Of a stretch of 64,000 nucleotides of DNA, positions 53,597 through 62,115 are shown piece by piece; positions within the stretch are counted from its first letter, which is position 1; each line of letters starts with the position of its first letter. Made by a program: the position numbers and the translations under genes. The stretch lies in NCBI RefSeq assembly GCF_037113415.1, contig NZ_CP146608.1, positions 702,501 through 766,500 of the forward strand, in the 5' to 3' direction. The notes under the pieces were generated by a model that saw only the letters and a list, made by a program, of their open reading frames with translations, did not search any database and was not told the origin of the DNA. Source of the DNA: Devosia sp. XK-2. Lineage in GTDB: Bacteria > Pseudomonadota > Alphaproteobacteria > Rhizobiales > Devosiaceae.

Positions 53597-53612
53597 TCCG
53601 CCATATGGCGGA
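53597..53612 (-). promoter_or_regulatory. Hairpin in the glycine riboswitch expression platform
   Basis: TCCGCCATATGGCGGA is a perfect 16-base palindrome just downstream of the second aptamer and 36 bp before gcvT. As it has no T run, it could be the switching element that gates translation or termination, but which one cannot be told. Confidence 0.4.
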
Positions 53613-53624
53613 ATATGCGTGCCC

Positions 53625-53790
53625 CCTCTGTCCTTGCCCTGAGAGATTTCCCGGCTGAGCGCCGGTTGCTCCTTCGGAGAGGCTGGATCAGCCTGCTTTC
53701 CAGAGTTTGTGACCCAACTGCGGTCCTTTGGCCTGAGAGTTTCCGGGGCGGTTGCTCCTTCGGCGCTGGCAAAGCCAGTCTCTCCCGCAG
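53625..53790 (-). ncRNA. Tandem glycine riboswitch
   Basis: Both aptamers are recognisable on the minus strand. Aptamer 1 (53718-53790) runs from GCGGGAGAG through CCGAAGGAGCAACC and AAACTCTCAGG to GGACCGC. Aptamer 2 (53625-53705) runs from CTCTGG through CCGAAGGAGCAACC and AATCTCTCAGG to GGACAGAGG. The linker is about 12 bases. This is the known gcvT-associated glycine-sensing class, and its position directly upstream of gcvT fits activation of glycine cleavage by glycine. Confidence 0.95.
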
Positions 53791-53921
53791 TTCCGCGCAC
53801 CATGGTGGAGATTCTGGCGGGCGTCAATCGCCGGAAACAAATGTACAGAAAATCTGCGACGGCTACGCGGTAGGATTGAGACGCCATCTGGCAGCGCAGG
53901 CGCGGTCGATCTGACCGGAAC

Positions 53922-53950
53922 AAAAAAGGCGGGCATCGCTGCCCGCCTTT
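53922..53950 (-). terminator. Intrinsic terminator of the ATP synthase F0 operon
   Basis: On the minus strand a stem GGCGGGCA/TGCCCGCC with loop GCGA is followed by six T residues. It lies 38 bp past the atpF stop and before the riboswitch-controlled operon. Confidence 0.9.
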
Positions 53951-53982
53951 GTCAGTTTATTGGAAAGTCAGTTTATTGGAAA
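53951..53982. repeat. Tandem 16-bp direct duplication
   Basis: GTCAGTTTATTGGAAA occurs twice, head to tail, with no mismatch, between the atpF stop and the operon terminator. Possibly a recent replication slip; no coding consequence. Confidence 0.75.
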
Positions 53983-53987
53983 CCGGA

Positions 53988-54476
53988 TTAGTTCAGCCGG
54001 CCAGCCACATCGGCGATGGCGGCGTCGACGACCTTGCCGCCATTCTTGTTCATCTCGTCGGAGAGAACGGTGCGGGCAGCCTCGATGGCGATGTCCGCAG
54101 AGCGGGCACGCACTTCGGCGACGGCCTGGGCTTCGGCCTGGGCGATCTTGTCTTCCACCGCAGCAGTGCGGCGGGCGACGAGTTCGGCCAGCGAGGCCTG
54201 AGCTTCCACGGTCAGGCGCTCGGCCTCTTCCTTGGCCGCGGCAACAATGCCCTCGGCTTCCTTTTCGGCAGCAACACGCTTCTGCTCATATTCCACGAGC
54301 AGGGCGGCGGCCTCTTCGCGCAGGCGCTTGGCCTCGGCAATGTCGGTTTCGATCTGCTTGATCTTACCATCGAGCATCTTGGCGATGATCCGCGGCACGC
54401 CGAAATAGACGAGCAGCGCAATGAAAATCACCAGGCCGACAAAGGCAAAGAAGCTGTTATCTAACCATTCGGGCAT
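53988..54476 (-). CDS. atpF: ATP synthase F0 subunit b
   Basis: Peripheral-stalk subunit of F0F1 ATP synthase. An N-terminal transmembrane helix (FFAFVGLVIFIALLVYFGVP) is followed by a long helical, charged segment (EAKRLREEAAALLVEYEQKRVAAEKEAEG), as expected; 162 residues. It is the last gene of the F0 operon, 5 bp after the b' gene. Heterodimer with b' is expected in alphaproteobacteria. Confidence 0.94.
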   Translation of the reverse strand: MPEWLDNSFFAFVGLVIFIALLVYFGVPRIIAKMLDGKIKQIETDIAEAKRLREEAAALLVEYEQKRVAAEKEAEGIVAAAKEEAERLTVEAQASLAELVARRTAAVEDKIAQAEAQAVAEVRARSADIAIEAARTVLSDEMNKNGGKVVDAAIADVAGRLN

Positions 54477-54481
54477 CGGAC

Positions 54482-55132
54482 TTACCCCTTAACCTTGGCA
54501 ACGGCAGCGCGAACGCTGTCGGCGGAGACATCGCCGACAAGCTGGCCGACGACGGCTTGGGCCGTTTCCGCAGCGATCTCATCGACATGGGTGAGCGCCT
54601 CGGCCTTGGTCTTGGCGATGCTGGTTTCGGCAGCGCTGACCTTGGCACTAAGACCGGCCTCGGCGGCAGCGCGCTTGGCGCTGAGATCAGCCTGGATGGC
54701 TTCACGCGTTTCATTGGCAATGCCCTGGGCCTTGGCCTTGGCTTCCGCCAGAGCCTTTTCATAGGCAGCAATGGCCGCGTCGGTCTTCTGGCGATCCGCA
54801 TCGGCTGCCGCCAGATCGGTGTCGATCAGCGTCTTGCGGTTGTCCAGAATGCTGCCAATGCGGGGCAGGGCCAGCTTGCTCATCAGCAAATAAAGCGCGC
54901 CAAAGGTAATGGCGAGCCAGAGGAGCTGGCTGGGGAAAGTGGCCGGGTCGAAGGGCGGGAACACGTCCGAATGGCCGGCATCGCCATGCGCTTCGGTCGT
55001 GGCATGCGTGTCGGCGGTCGGATCGGCGTGAACGCCGTCCTCGACATGCATGGTGTCGGTGGCGCCAGCGGCGTCTGCGCCGTGGTCGTCTACCGGGGTT
55101 TCCGCTTCTTGAGCGTAGGCTTGCGTTACCAT
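54482..55132 (-). CDS. atpG: ATP synthase F0 subunit b' (second b-type subunit)
   Basis: A 216-residue b-like stalk subunit with an unusually long, acidic and histidine-rich N-terminal extension (about 60 residues, with DAAGATDTMHVEDG and ADTHATTEAHGDAGHS). Then comes the membrane helix LLWLAITFGALYLLM and a helical stalk (LAEAKAKAQGIANETREAIQADL). The b' identity follows from its place upstream of the b gene; the symbol is the naming used for b' in many alphaproteobacteria and is not the gamma subunit. Confidence 0.9.
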   Translation of the reverse strand: MVTQAYAQEAETPVDDHGADAAGATDTMHVEDGVHADPTADTHATTEAHGDAGHSDVFPPFDPATFPSQLLWLAITFGALYLLMSKLALPRIGSILDNRKTLIDTDLAAADADRQKTDAAIAAYEKALAEAKAKAQGIANETREAIQADLSAKRAAAEAGLSAKVSAAETSIAKTKAEALTHVDEIAAETAQAVVGQLVGDVSADSVRAAVAKVKG

Positions 55133-55188
55133 CTGGTCGAGGTCCCGTTAAATCCGGTCGTCCAGTCGTTATTGACTGAAGAAGGGAA

Positions 55189-55214
55189 CGCAGCCGAACT
55201 TATGTCCGGCTGCG
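55189..55214 (-). terminator. Hairpin between atpE and the b' gene (attenuator-like)
   Basis: Perfect 8-bp stem CGCAGCCG/CGGCTGCG with a 10-base loop, followed on the minus strand by a pyrimidine-rich TTCCCTTCTTC. It may reduce read-through from the highly needed c-subunit gene into the b genes. Confidence 0.5.
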
Positions 55215-55236
55215 GAAATCTTGGTGTCGTGCCGAA

Positions 55237-55464
55237 TTAGGCGACGAACAGCAGGATCAGGGCAACCAGGAACGAGAAGATGCCCAGAGCTTCGGTCACG
55301 GCGAAGCCGAAGATCAGGTTACCGAACTGGCTCGGAGCAGCCGACGGGTTGCGCAGGGCACCCGAGAGGAAGTTGCCGAAGATGTTGGCCACGCCCAGGG
55401 CGGCGCCAGCCATACCGAAGGTAGCAATACCGGCACCGATGAACTTTGCGGCTTCAGCTTCCAT
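55237..55464 (-). CDS. atpE: ATP synthase F0 subunit c
   Basis: Proteolipid ring subunit, 75 residues, two helices: residues 8-30 ([21 protein letters not shown]) and about 48-75. The polar loop RNPSAAPSQ separates them, and the proton-binding carboxylate is Glu in AVTEALGIF. The ATG start has a GAAAGGA-type site upstream. Confidence 0.97.
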   Translation of the reverse strand: MEAEAAKFIGAGIATFGMAGAALGVANIFGNFLSGALRNPSAAPSQFGNLIFGFAVTEALGIFSFLVALILLFVA

Positions 55465-55524
55465 TTTAATGTCCTTTCAAGCGACTTTTTAGGTTCCGGT
55501 GGGTCATCCACCGGGAATGGGTGG

Positions 55525-56304
55525 TTAGTGGGACGGGTGGATCGCGTCGTTCAGATACATGCTGGTCAGGACCGCGAAGACATAGGCCTGAACCGCACCG
55601 ACGAGAAACTCGAGACCGGTAAGGGCGATTGCCATCAGAACCGGCAGGGTGGCGCCGAGCCAGCCCAGAGCACCCAGACCGCCGATCATCATGACCGCAA
55701 AGCCGGTGAAGACCTTGAGAGTGATGTGGCCGGCAAGAATATTGCCGAACAGACGGACCGAGAGGCTGATGGGACGCGAGAGGAAGGAAATGACCTCGAT
55801 CGGCGTCACAATGGGAAGGATATAGCCCGGCACACCGGCGGGAACGAAGAGCTTGAGGAACTTCGGACCGTTCTTGACGAAGCCGTAGATGATGACGGTG
55901 AGGAACACCAGCATCGAAAGGGCGAAGGTGACGATGATGTGGCTGGTGACGGTGAAGAAGTAGGGCACCATGCCAAACATGTTGGCCACAAAGATAAAGG
56001 TGAACAGCGAGAACACCAGCGGGAAGAACTTCATGCCGGCAGTGCCGGCGCTGCTTCGCACCATTCCGGCCACAAATTCGTAAAGCAGTTCCGCTGTCAG
56101 CTGCGCGCGGGTCGGGATCAGCTTCTTGCCCGAGGTCGAAATCAGCAGGAAGGCAACGATGGTCGCCACCGTCAGCACCATGAACAGTGCCGAATTGGTG
56201 AAAGCGAAGGTCGTGCCCGACCCTTCGGTGCCGTCACCGCCAAGGGTGAACAGCTCGAAAATGTCCGTGATGACAAACTGGTGGATCGGGTCAGTACCGG
56301 CCAT
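55525..56304 (-). CDS. atpB: ATP synthase F0 subunit a
   Basis: Half-channel subunit of F0, 259 residues, five to six transmembrane helices. The essential arginine is in [14 protein letters not shown]; the N-terminal [12 protein letters not shown] and C-terminal [20 protein letters not shown] segments are typical. It lies between atpI and atpE. Confidence 0.97.
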   Translation of the reverse strand: MAGTDPIHQFVITDIFELFTLGGDGTEGSGTTFAFTNSALFMVLTVATIVAFLLISTSGKKLIPTRAQLTAELLYEFVAGMVRSSAGTAGMKFFPLVFSLFTFIFVANMFGMVPYFFTVTSHIIVTFALSMLVFLTVIIYGFVKNGPKFLKLFVPAGVPGYILPIVTPIEVISFLSRPISLSVRLFGNILAGHITLKVFTGFAVMMIGGLGALGWLGATLPVLMAIALTGLEFLVGAVQAYVFAVLTSMYLNDAIHPSH

Positions 56305-56329
56305 GGAGCCCTCTAAGCGTCATCAATTC

Positions 56330-56719
56330 TCAATTCCGCTCTTCGTCTTCCACCTCGGGGCCAAGATCGGCACCCTTGGGGGCAGGCGAGGCGGCATTCA
56401 TTTCCGCCACCACTCGGATGACGTTCAGGATTCCAGCGGCAAAGCCCATCAGCAAAAGGATGAGCAAGCCCCAGGGGCTGGTTCCCAGGCCAAGGTCGAT
56501 GAGGTAGCCGAGACCGGCACCCACCAGGACCGCGGCGATGAATTCGGTACCGATGCGCATGCCGCGCGCCAGACCGCTCATCTCCGGGGAAGCATCTCGG
56601 GCGGATCTGTTGTCCTCCCGGTCGCGCTCCCGCTTGGCGGAGGCAATGCGCGATGCAAGATCACGCGTCACCCCCCGGGCGCTGTCTGGCTGGCCATGGT
56701 CGTCTGGCGAACTGGTCAT
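56330..56719 (-). CDS. atpI: AtpI/AtpZ-family membrane protein of the F0 operon
   Basis: A 129-residue protein with a charged N-terminus and two transmembrane helices (FIAAVLVGAGLGYLIDLGLG and WGLLILLLMGFAAGILNVIRV). The sequence matches the AtpZ/AtpI family often found first in alphaproteobacterial F0 operons, proposed to aid c-ring assembly or magnesium transport. A consensus promoter lies just upstream. Confidence 0.85.
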   Translation of the reverse strand: MTSSPDDHGQPDSARGVTRDLASRIASAKRERDREDNRSARDASPEMSGLARGMRIGTEFIAAVLVGAGLGYLIDLGLGTSPWGLLILLLMGFAAGILNVIRVVAEMNAASPAPKGADLGPEVEDEERN

Positions 56720-56780
56720 CCGCTGCTCCCTTTTGGCCGGCAGATCCCGTAATTCCGGGGCGCCCTTTTAAGTCGCGCGC

Positions 56781-56809
56781 AACATAGTGGTGGCCCCATT
56801 TGGTGTCAA
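56781..56809 (-). promoter_or_regulatory. Consensus sigma-70 promoter of the F0 operon
   Basis: On the minus strand TTGACA and TATGTT are separated by exactly 17 bp, starting 62 bp upstream of the atpI start codon. It is the only near-consensus pair in the 228-bp spacer, whose remaining part (up to smc) shows nothing recognised. Confidence 0.75.
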
Positions 56810-56947
56810 GGCAGGTGGGTGATGTGTAAGTATCTGTTTTAGCAGGAGGATTTTGGCCGTATCGGGGGTGCGGCATGCTGTCCACACGCCGATCATGGCA
56901 GAGTCAGGGCAGGGTGGGGGGATTCTGCCCTTCGCGCGGATATCGGG

Positions 56948-59900
56948 CTACCCCGCTTCGCGATAGCTCTCGGCGGTCGTCAGATCGACCGATACCAGTT
57001 GCGAGACGCCGCGCTCGGCCATGGTGACGCCGAACAGGCGATCGACCCGGCTCATGGTGATCGGATTGTGGGTGATGACCATGAAACGCGTATTGGTGCG
57101 CTGGCGCATCGAGTCCAGGAGATTGCAGAAGCGCTCCACATTGGCGTCGTCGAGCGGCGCGTCGACTTCGTCGAGTACGCAGATCGGCGCCGGGTTGGTG
57201 AGAAACACCGCAAAGATCAGGCTCATCGCGGTCAGCGCCTGTTCGCCGCCCGAGAGTAGAGTCATGGTCTGCGGCTTCTTGCCCGGCGGGCGCGCGATGA
57301 TCTCAAGGCCCGCTTCGAGCGGATCGTCGCTTTCTACAAAGGTCAATTCGGCCGTGCCGCCGCCGAACAGCGTGGTGAACAGCTCCTGGAAATGCGCATT
57401 GACCTTGCCGAAGGCCTCGTTGAGGCGGGCGCGGCCCTCCCGATTAAGCGCGGCAATACCGCCACGCAGCTTGGCGATGGCCTCGATAATGTCGTCGCGG
57501 TCGCGCACCATGGTGTCCAGCTTTTCCTGAACCTCCTCGGCCTCCTTTTCGGCCGAAAGATTGACCCCACCCAGACGCTCGCGCTCCGCCTTGAGGCGGT
57601 CGAGCTTCTGTTCAATGGCATGTTCATTGGGCAGCGCCTCTTCGGGGCGGATGCCGGAGGCTTCAAGCGTGCGGGACGCGGGAATGCCCAGCGATTCCTC
57701 GACCTGTCGCTCGATCTGCTGGCGCTGGGCAATGGCGCCCTTGAGGCGCTCTTCAATGCGTGTCAATTCGATGCGGACGGCGTTGAGACTGTCGCCTGCA
57801 ACCTTGAGGGCCTTGTCCGCCTCGCGCCAGGCGGTTTGGGCCTGGTTAAGCCGGTCGCCCGACATCTTGTGATCGGCCTGGGCCGTTTCGATCTGGTCGT
57901 CCAGCTGGGCCTTGCGGCTCTCGAAACCCTCGGGGGCCTCGGCCAGATTGGTCAATTGCGCCTCGACCTCGGCCATGCGCTGGTCGAGCGTGGCCAATTG
58001 CCCCTGCGCGCCATCGCGGCGGCGCTGCCAGGCCGCGCTATCGCGGCCGAGCTGGTCCAGACGGGCCCCGCGCATGCGAGCCGCCGCTTCCACCGTGCTC
58101 AATTTGAGACGGGCCTGATCCGCCTTTTCACGCAGGGCCGTCAGGCGCTGCTGTTCCTGTGCCGCGGCGGCGGCCATTTCGGTTTCATCGCCCGCGCCGG
58201 CCAGCGCGGCCTCGGCATCGGACAGCATGGTATCGGCCTCCGCCACGCTGGCAGCGAGGCGGGCATGGGCCTCTTCCAGGGTCGAGCGGCGGGTGGTGAG
58301 ATCGCCCATGGCGCGTTGCGCCTTGTCTAGCTCGGATTGTGCGGCGCTGATGGCGTGCTGGGCCTTGCGCCAGTCTTCGCGACGGGCGCGCTCGGCCTGC
58401 CTGGCCTCGTCGAGGGTGGCGGTCAGCGCATCGACGTCGCGCTTCCAGCTATTGCGTTCGCCCTTGGCGCGCAGGATTTCCTCGTCCAGTTCGTTGAGAC
58501 GATTGCGCTGGGCGAGGCGTTGCGCGGCGGCGCTGGGCGCATCGGCGGCGGCCACGAATCCGTCCCAGCGCCAGAGCGCGCCTTCGAGCGTCACCAGACG
58601 CTGGCCAGGCTTCAGCGCCTTCATCAGCGCGGGGCCGTCTACCGCATCGACAAGACCAATCTGGTTCAGGCGACGCGCGAGCAATTCGGTGCCGGTGACA
58701 TGGCGCGACAGCGGCTCGGCACCCTGGGGCAGGGGCGGATCGTCATAGAGGTCAATGGCAATGGACCAATGCATGGGCGCGCCGGCATCGGAGGAGGCTT
58801 CGAGATCGTCGCCCAGGGCAGCGCCAAGCGCGGTTTCGTAACCCGGCTCGACGGACAATTCATCGACTACGGCTGGCCAGAGGCTGGCCCCGGTATTGAG
58901 CATTTTGCCCAGCGTCGAAGCTTCCGCTTCCAACCGGGTAACCAGGGCGTCGAGTTCTGCCAGACGCGGCCTTGCGGCATCGAGACTGGTCTGGGCGGTT
59001 CCGGCCGCTTCCTCGGCAGCGAGCGCGGCACTTTCGGCGGCGGCGGTTTCGGCCTGCGCAGCGTCGAGTACAGCACGGCGCGCGGCAACGGTTTCATCGG
59101 CATCGAGCGCCGCAGCGACCTTGGCGCGGTCCGCTTCGATCTCGGAGAGTTGCTGGGCAAGCCGGCTGCGGCGACTGCGCGCATCGCTCAGATTGCGCCC
59201 GGCCTGGGCGCGGCGAGCCCGCAATTGCGCCAGGGCGTCGGCGGCCTCGCGGGCAGCCGCGTCCGCTTCGCCGACCGCCTGCCTGGCCGCATCGGCCTCG
59301 ACGCGCGCCGCATCGAATTCGGCCTGGGCGGCCTGTTGCTCGGCGCTCAACTGGGCCTGTTCGCCCGCATAAGCGGCCAGCGTCATTTCCGCCTCGCCGA
59401 CCAATTCGCGCTCGCGCGTGCCGTCCGAGGCGATCTGGCGCAACCGGTCTTCCAGCTCGGCCCGGCGCTGGCTCATGCGGCGCGCTTCATCGGCCAATTG
59501 CTCACGCAGGATCGTATAGCGTTGCAGCACCGCGCCGGTGACCGCCTCGCGTTCGCGCAATGGCGTCAACGCTGCCTCGGCGGTTTCGACCGCCTTTTGC
59601 GCTTCACGCTCGGCATGGGTCGCATCGGCCAATTGCCGCACAAGCACGGCCTGATTGGCCTCGTTCTCCTTTTCCGCGGCGCGGGTGGCGACCCAGCGAA
59701 TATGGAACAAGGTCGCTTCGGCCCGTCGGATATCGCCCGAAAGGCCGCGATAGCGATTGGCGAGGCGAGCCTGGCGCTTGAGCGTTTCAAGCTGGCTTTC
59801 GACCTGGGCAATGACGTCGTCGACGCGTTCGAGATTGCCTTCGGCCGCGCGCAGCCTGAGTTCAGCTTCGTGGCGGCGCGAATGGAGGCCAGAAATGCCG

Positions 59901-60403
59901 GCAGCCTCTTCGAGCAGGGCCCGGCGGGCGGTGGGCTTAGCGGCGATCAGCTCGCCGATCTGGCCCTGGCGCACCATGGCGGGGGAATGGGCGCCGGTGG
60001 AGGCATCGGCAAAGAGCAATTGCACGTCGCGGGCGCGCACTTCCTTGCCATTGACGCGATAGACCGACCCCGCCTCGCGTTCGATGCGACGGGTGACCTC
60101 GAGCACATCGGCAGTGTTGAGGGCGGTCGGGGCGGTGCGGTCGGAATTGTCGAGCACGAGCGTGACTTCGGCGCTGTTGCGCGCCGGCCGATTGCCCGAG
60201 CCGGAAAAGATGACGTCATCCATGCCCGAGGCGCGCATGGCCTTATATGAGCTTTCGCCCATGACCCAGCGCATGGCTTCGACCAGATTGGACTTGCCGC
60301 AGCCATTGGGCCCGACAATGCCGGTCAGGCCCGGCTCCATGACGAGGACGGTTTCGTCACAGAAGGATTTGAAGCCGTGGAGCTTGAGGCGGGAGAACTT
60401 CAT
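56948..60403 (-). CDS. smc: Chromosome segregation protein SMC
   Basis: A 1151-residue condensin-like ATPase. Walker A GPNGCGKS is at residues 31-38, followed by a long coiled-coil region, a hinge domain near 500-650, and the C-terminal half with the signature LLSGGEQALTAMSLIF and Walker B ICVLDEVDAPLDD. It forms a complex with ScpA and ScpB, which are not in the window. It is followed by the dsbA-like gene on the same strand, in the alphaproteobacterial smc-dsbA-dciA-mutY order. Confidence 0.97.
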   Translation of the reverse strand: MKFSRLKLHGFKSFCDETVLVMEPGLTGIVGPNGCGKSNLVEAMRWVMGESSYKAMRASGMDDVIFSGSGNRPARNSAEVTLVLDNSDRTAPTALNTADVLEVTRRIEREAGSVYRVNGKEVRARDVQLLFADASTGAHSPAMVRQGQIGELIAAKPTARRALLEEAAGISGLHSRRHEAELRLRAAEGNLERVDDVIAQVESQLETLKRQARLANRYRGLSGDIRRAEATLFHIRWVATRAAEKENEANQAVLVRQLADATHAEREAQKAVETAEAALTPLREREAVTGAVLQRYTILREQLADEARRMSQRRAELEDRLRQIASDGTRERELVGEAEMTLAAYAGEQAQLSAEQQAAQAEFDAARVEADAARQAVGEADAAAREAADALAQLRARRAQAGRNLSDARSRRSRLAQQLSEIEADRAKVAAALDADETVAARRAVLDAAQAETAAAESAALAAEEAAGTAQTSLDAARPRLAELDALVTRLEAEASTLGKMLNTGASLWPAVVDELSVEPGYETALGAALGDDLEASSDAGAPMHWSIAIDLYDDPPLPQGAEPLSRHVTGTELLARRLNQIGLVDAVDGPALMKALKPGQRLVTLEGALWRWDGFVAAADAPSAAAQRLAQRNRLNELDEEILRAKGERNSWKRDVDALTATLDEARQAERARREDWRKAQHAISAAQSELDKAQRAMGDLTTRRSTLEEAHARLAASVAEADTMLSDAEAALAGAGDETEMAAAAAQEQQRLTALREKADQARLKLSTVEAAARMRGARLDQLGRDSAAWQRRRDGAQGQLATLDQRMAEVEAQLTNLAEAPEGFESRKAQLDDQIETAQADHKMSGDRLNQAQTAWREADKALKVAGDSLNAVRIELTRIEERLKGAIAQRQQIERQVEESLGIPASRTLEASGIRPEEALPNEHAIEQKLDRLKAERERLGGVNLSAEKEAEEVQEKLDTMVRDRDDIIEAIAKLRGGIAALNREGRARLNEAFGKVNAHFQELFTTLFGGGTAELTFVESDDPLEAGLEIIARPPGKKPQTMTLLSGGEQALTAMSLIFAVFLTNPAPICVLDEVDAPLDDANVERFCNLLDSMRQRTNTRFMVITHNPITMSRVDRLFGVTMAERGVSQLVSVDLTTAESYREAG

Positions 60404-60431
60404 GCGTTCGCCGCCCCGGATGCTGCAGTAT

Positions 60432-60565
60432 CCCTCCCCTTGAGGGGGAGGGTAGCGTCGCTAGGCCCGTAGGGCTGTAGCAAAGCTGGGTGGGGTGATT
60501 TGTGCCACAAAGCCCGGAGCTGGCGGCCCCACCCCACCCTCAATCCCTCCCCCTCAAGGGGAGGG
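60432..60565. repeat. C/G-rich palindromic repeat pair between smc and dsbA
   Basis: Two hairpins, CCCTCCCC-TTGA-GGGGGAGGG (60432-60452) and CCCTCCCC-CTCAA-GGGGAGGG (60545-60565), flank a stretch with GGTGGGG and CCACCCC facing each other. They use the same palindrome vocabulary as the repeats at 11113, 22904, 23972 and 51881. Confidence 0.65.
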
Positions 60566-60589
60566 AGGCGCAGGGGCCGGAGCATTTGC

Positions 60590-61402
60590 CTATTGCGCAG
60601 GCGCCATCTCGTTGGCAGGGGCCATCGTATCGGTCGCGGGTGCCATTGTGTCAGTGGCCGGAGCCATTGCGTCGGCGGCAGGGGCCATGGCGTCATCGGC
60701 CGGAGCCATTGCATCGGCGGCGGGTTCCTCGGCGGCTGCGGGCGCAACGAAATCGGCGGGCACGAGCGGATCGATCTCGGCAGCGAGCTGCTCGATCGTC
60801 TTGCCCCCCGAAAGCGTCTTGCCATTGACATAGAAAGTCGGCGTCCCCGTCAGCCCGAACTCATCCAATGCCTGTTCGCGCTGCGCTTCAATCCCGGTGA
60901 ACACCTCCTGATTCGTCAAGGCAGCCGAGAAGCTTTCCTCTGTAAAACCGAGCTGCTGGGCCACCGTATAGATGGCGTCACGCGGCTTGTCGGACATGCC
61001 CCACTCGTTCTGGGTCTTGAAATAGGTGGCGATGACATTGTGGTAGTTCTCTTCCCCGGCCGCCTCGGCCAGGAGGAAGATGGCCGCATCCAGCGCATTG
61101 CGGGCAAAGGGGCGGACAATGAACTTGACCTTGCCCGTCTCGACATAGGCTTCCTTGAACGGTTCGTAGACCGTGTTGTGGAAGGCAGCGCAATGCGGGC
61201 AGGTGGGCGAGGCATATTCGATGACCGTGACCGGCGCATCGGCGCTGCCCTCGACCTTGTCGGTCAGGCCGCCGGCAGGCGCCATCAGCGCCGCCTCATC
61301 GATCATGTCACCTTCAGCGGCCTGCGATGCGGAAATGCCCGAAAGGCTGACCGCCGAGGCGGCTGCGGCCAGGATAATGGTTTCGCGGCGGTTGAATTTC
61401 AC
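60590..61402 (-). CDS. DsbA-like thioredoxin-fold protein with repetitive C-terminal tail
   Basis: Periplasmic thiol-disulfide oxidoreductase of 270 residues. Signal peptide (residues 5-29, IILAAAASAVSLSGISASQAA), then a thioredoxin fold with the active site CPHC near residue 69 and a cis-proline in TGTPTFYVNG. After residue 225 comes a low-complexity tail with seven repeats close to AMAPA-D, reaching the C-terminus. The start is a GTG with AGGAG 8 bp upstream. It is the second gene of the smc-dsbA-dciA-mutY cluster. Confidence 0.9.
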   Translation of the reverse strand: MKFNRRETIILAAAASAVSLSGISASQAAEGDMIDEAALMAPAGGLTDKVEGSADAPVTVIEYASPTCPHCAAFHNTVYEPFKEAYVETGKVKFIVRPFARNALDAAIFLLAEAAGEENYHNVIATYFKTQNEWGMSDKPRDAIYTVAQQLGFTEESFSAALTNQEVFTGIEAQREQALDEFGLTGTPTFYVNGKTLSGGKTIEQLAAEIDPLVPADFVAPAAAEEPAADAMAPADDAMAPAADAMAPATDTMAPATDTMAPANEMAPAQ

Positions 61403-61493
61403 GTTTCGGGCTCCTGAATTTTTTCGCTGCGCGACACTACACATGGGGATGCTGTCGGCAAGTAGGCATGCTCATCACTTGGGGGTGAACGGG

Positions 61494-62009
61494 CTAATTG
61501 CCGTTTTTCCGCGACCTGCCGGAGAGCGCCAGACCCAATGTCCTCAACGCTTCCCGCAGATCGTCATCTTCGACCATTTCGGTCGCTTTGCCGACCTTTG
61601 CAATATCGCTCTGGCTCGGTTGAGAGCGTTTTTGCACCCCCTGGCCTGAACCGGGTGTGAATGGCTCTGCCGACAATCTGACATCATTGACTAGGACATA
61701 GCCGAAATAGCGGTTGACCGCCGCGGCAATGGCGGGCGCCTCGTGCTGGGCGAAAAGCGCCTGTCCTGGTGCACAGCGCAGGTAAAGCGTCGCCCCCTCG
61801 GCGCCGTGATTGCTGCGCGGCCAGCTTAATTTATCGGGCAAGGTGGTCTGGTCGAACGGCGGCGGCGCGATATGGCGCCATTGGGCGATAATGTCGCGCC
61901 CGGCAAAGCCGCGCTTTTTCAGCACTGGATCGAGCGCGCCAGAAAGCGCATCGGACACGGACAATGTCTTGTTGCGACGTTTCGGTTCTGGAAGCTCTTC
62001 TTTAGCCAT
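61494..62009 (-). CDS. dciA: DciA-family protein (DUF721)
   Basis: A 171-residue DUF721/DciA protein; DciA loads the replicative helicase in bacteria lacking DnaC. The core YLRCAPGQALFAQHEAPAIAAAVNRYFGY matches the DUF721 domain, and the C-terminal half is polar. The ATG giving MAKEELPEPK is used; the open frame continues upstream without homology. It faces the divergent hydrolase gene and precedes the dsbA-like gene on the same strand. Confidence 0.85.
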   Translation of the reverse strand: MAKEELPEPKRRNKTLSVSDALSGALDPVLKKRGFAGRDIIAQWRHIAPPPFDQTTLPDKLSWPRSNHGAEGATLYLRCAPGQALFAQHEAPAIAAAVNRYFGYVLVNDVRLSAEPFTPGSGQGVQKRSQPSQSDIAKVGKATEMVEDDDLREALRTLGLALSGRSRKNGN

Positions 62010-62088
62010 ACACCAGATATCGCCGCCAATGCCCCAAGCACAAGCCTGACCGATCCATGTCGAAATTGGAGCCCCTGGTTCGTCGCTT

Positions 62089-62097
62089 TGGTATAAT
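62089..62097 (+). promoter_or_regulatory. Extended -10 promoter of the alpha/beta hydrolase gene
   Basis: TGGTATAAT, an extended -10, ends 18 bp before the hydrolase start. No -35 with proper spacing is seen (a TTGGAG lies 20 bp upstream of the -10). Transcription would start close to the ribosome site, giving a very short leader. Confidence 0.5.
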
Positions 62098-62115
62098 GCA
62101 CAGGAGTTGACTACA

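Noticed and set aside
58337..60250. A plus-strand open frame of 637 codons opposite smc
   Set aside because: Complement of the coiled-coil region of smc; the real gene is on the minus strand with Walker A, signature and Walker B motifs.
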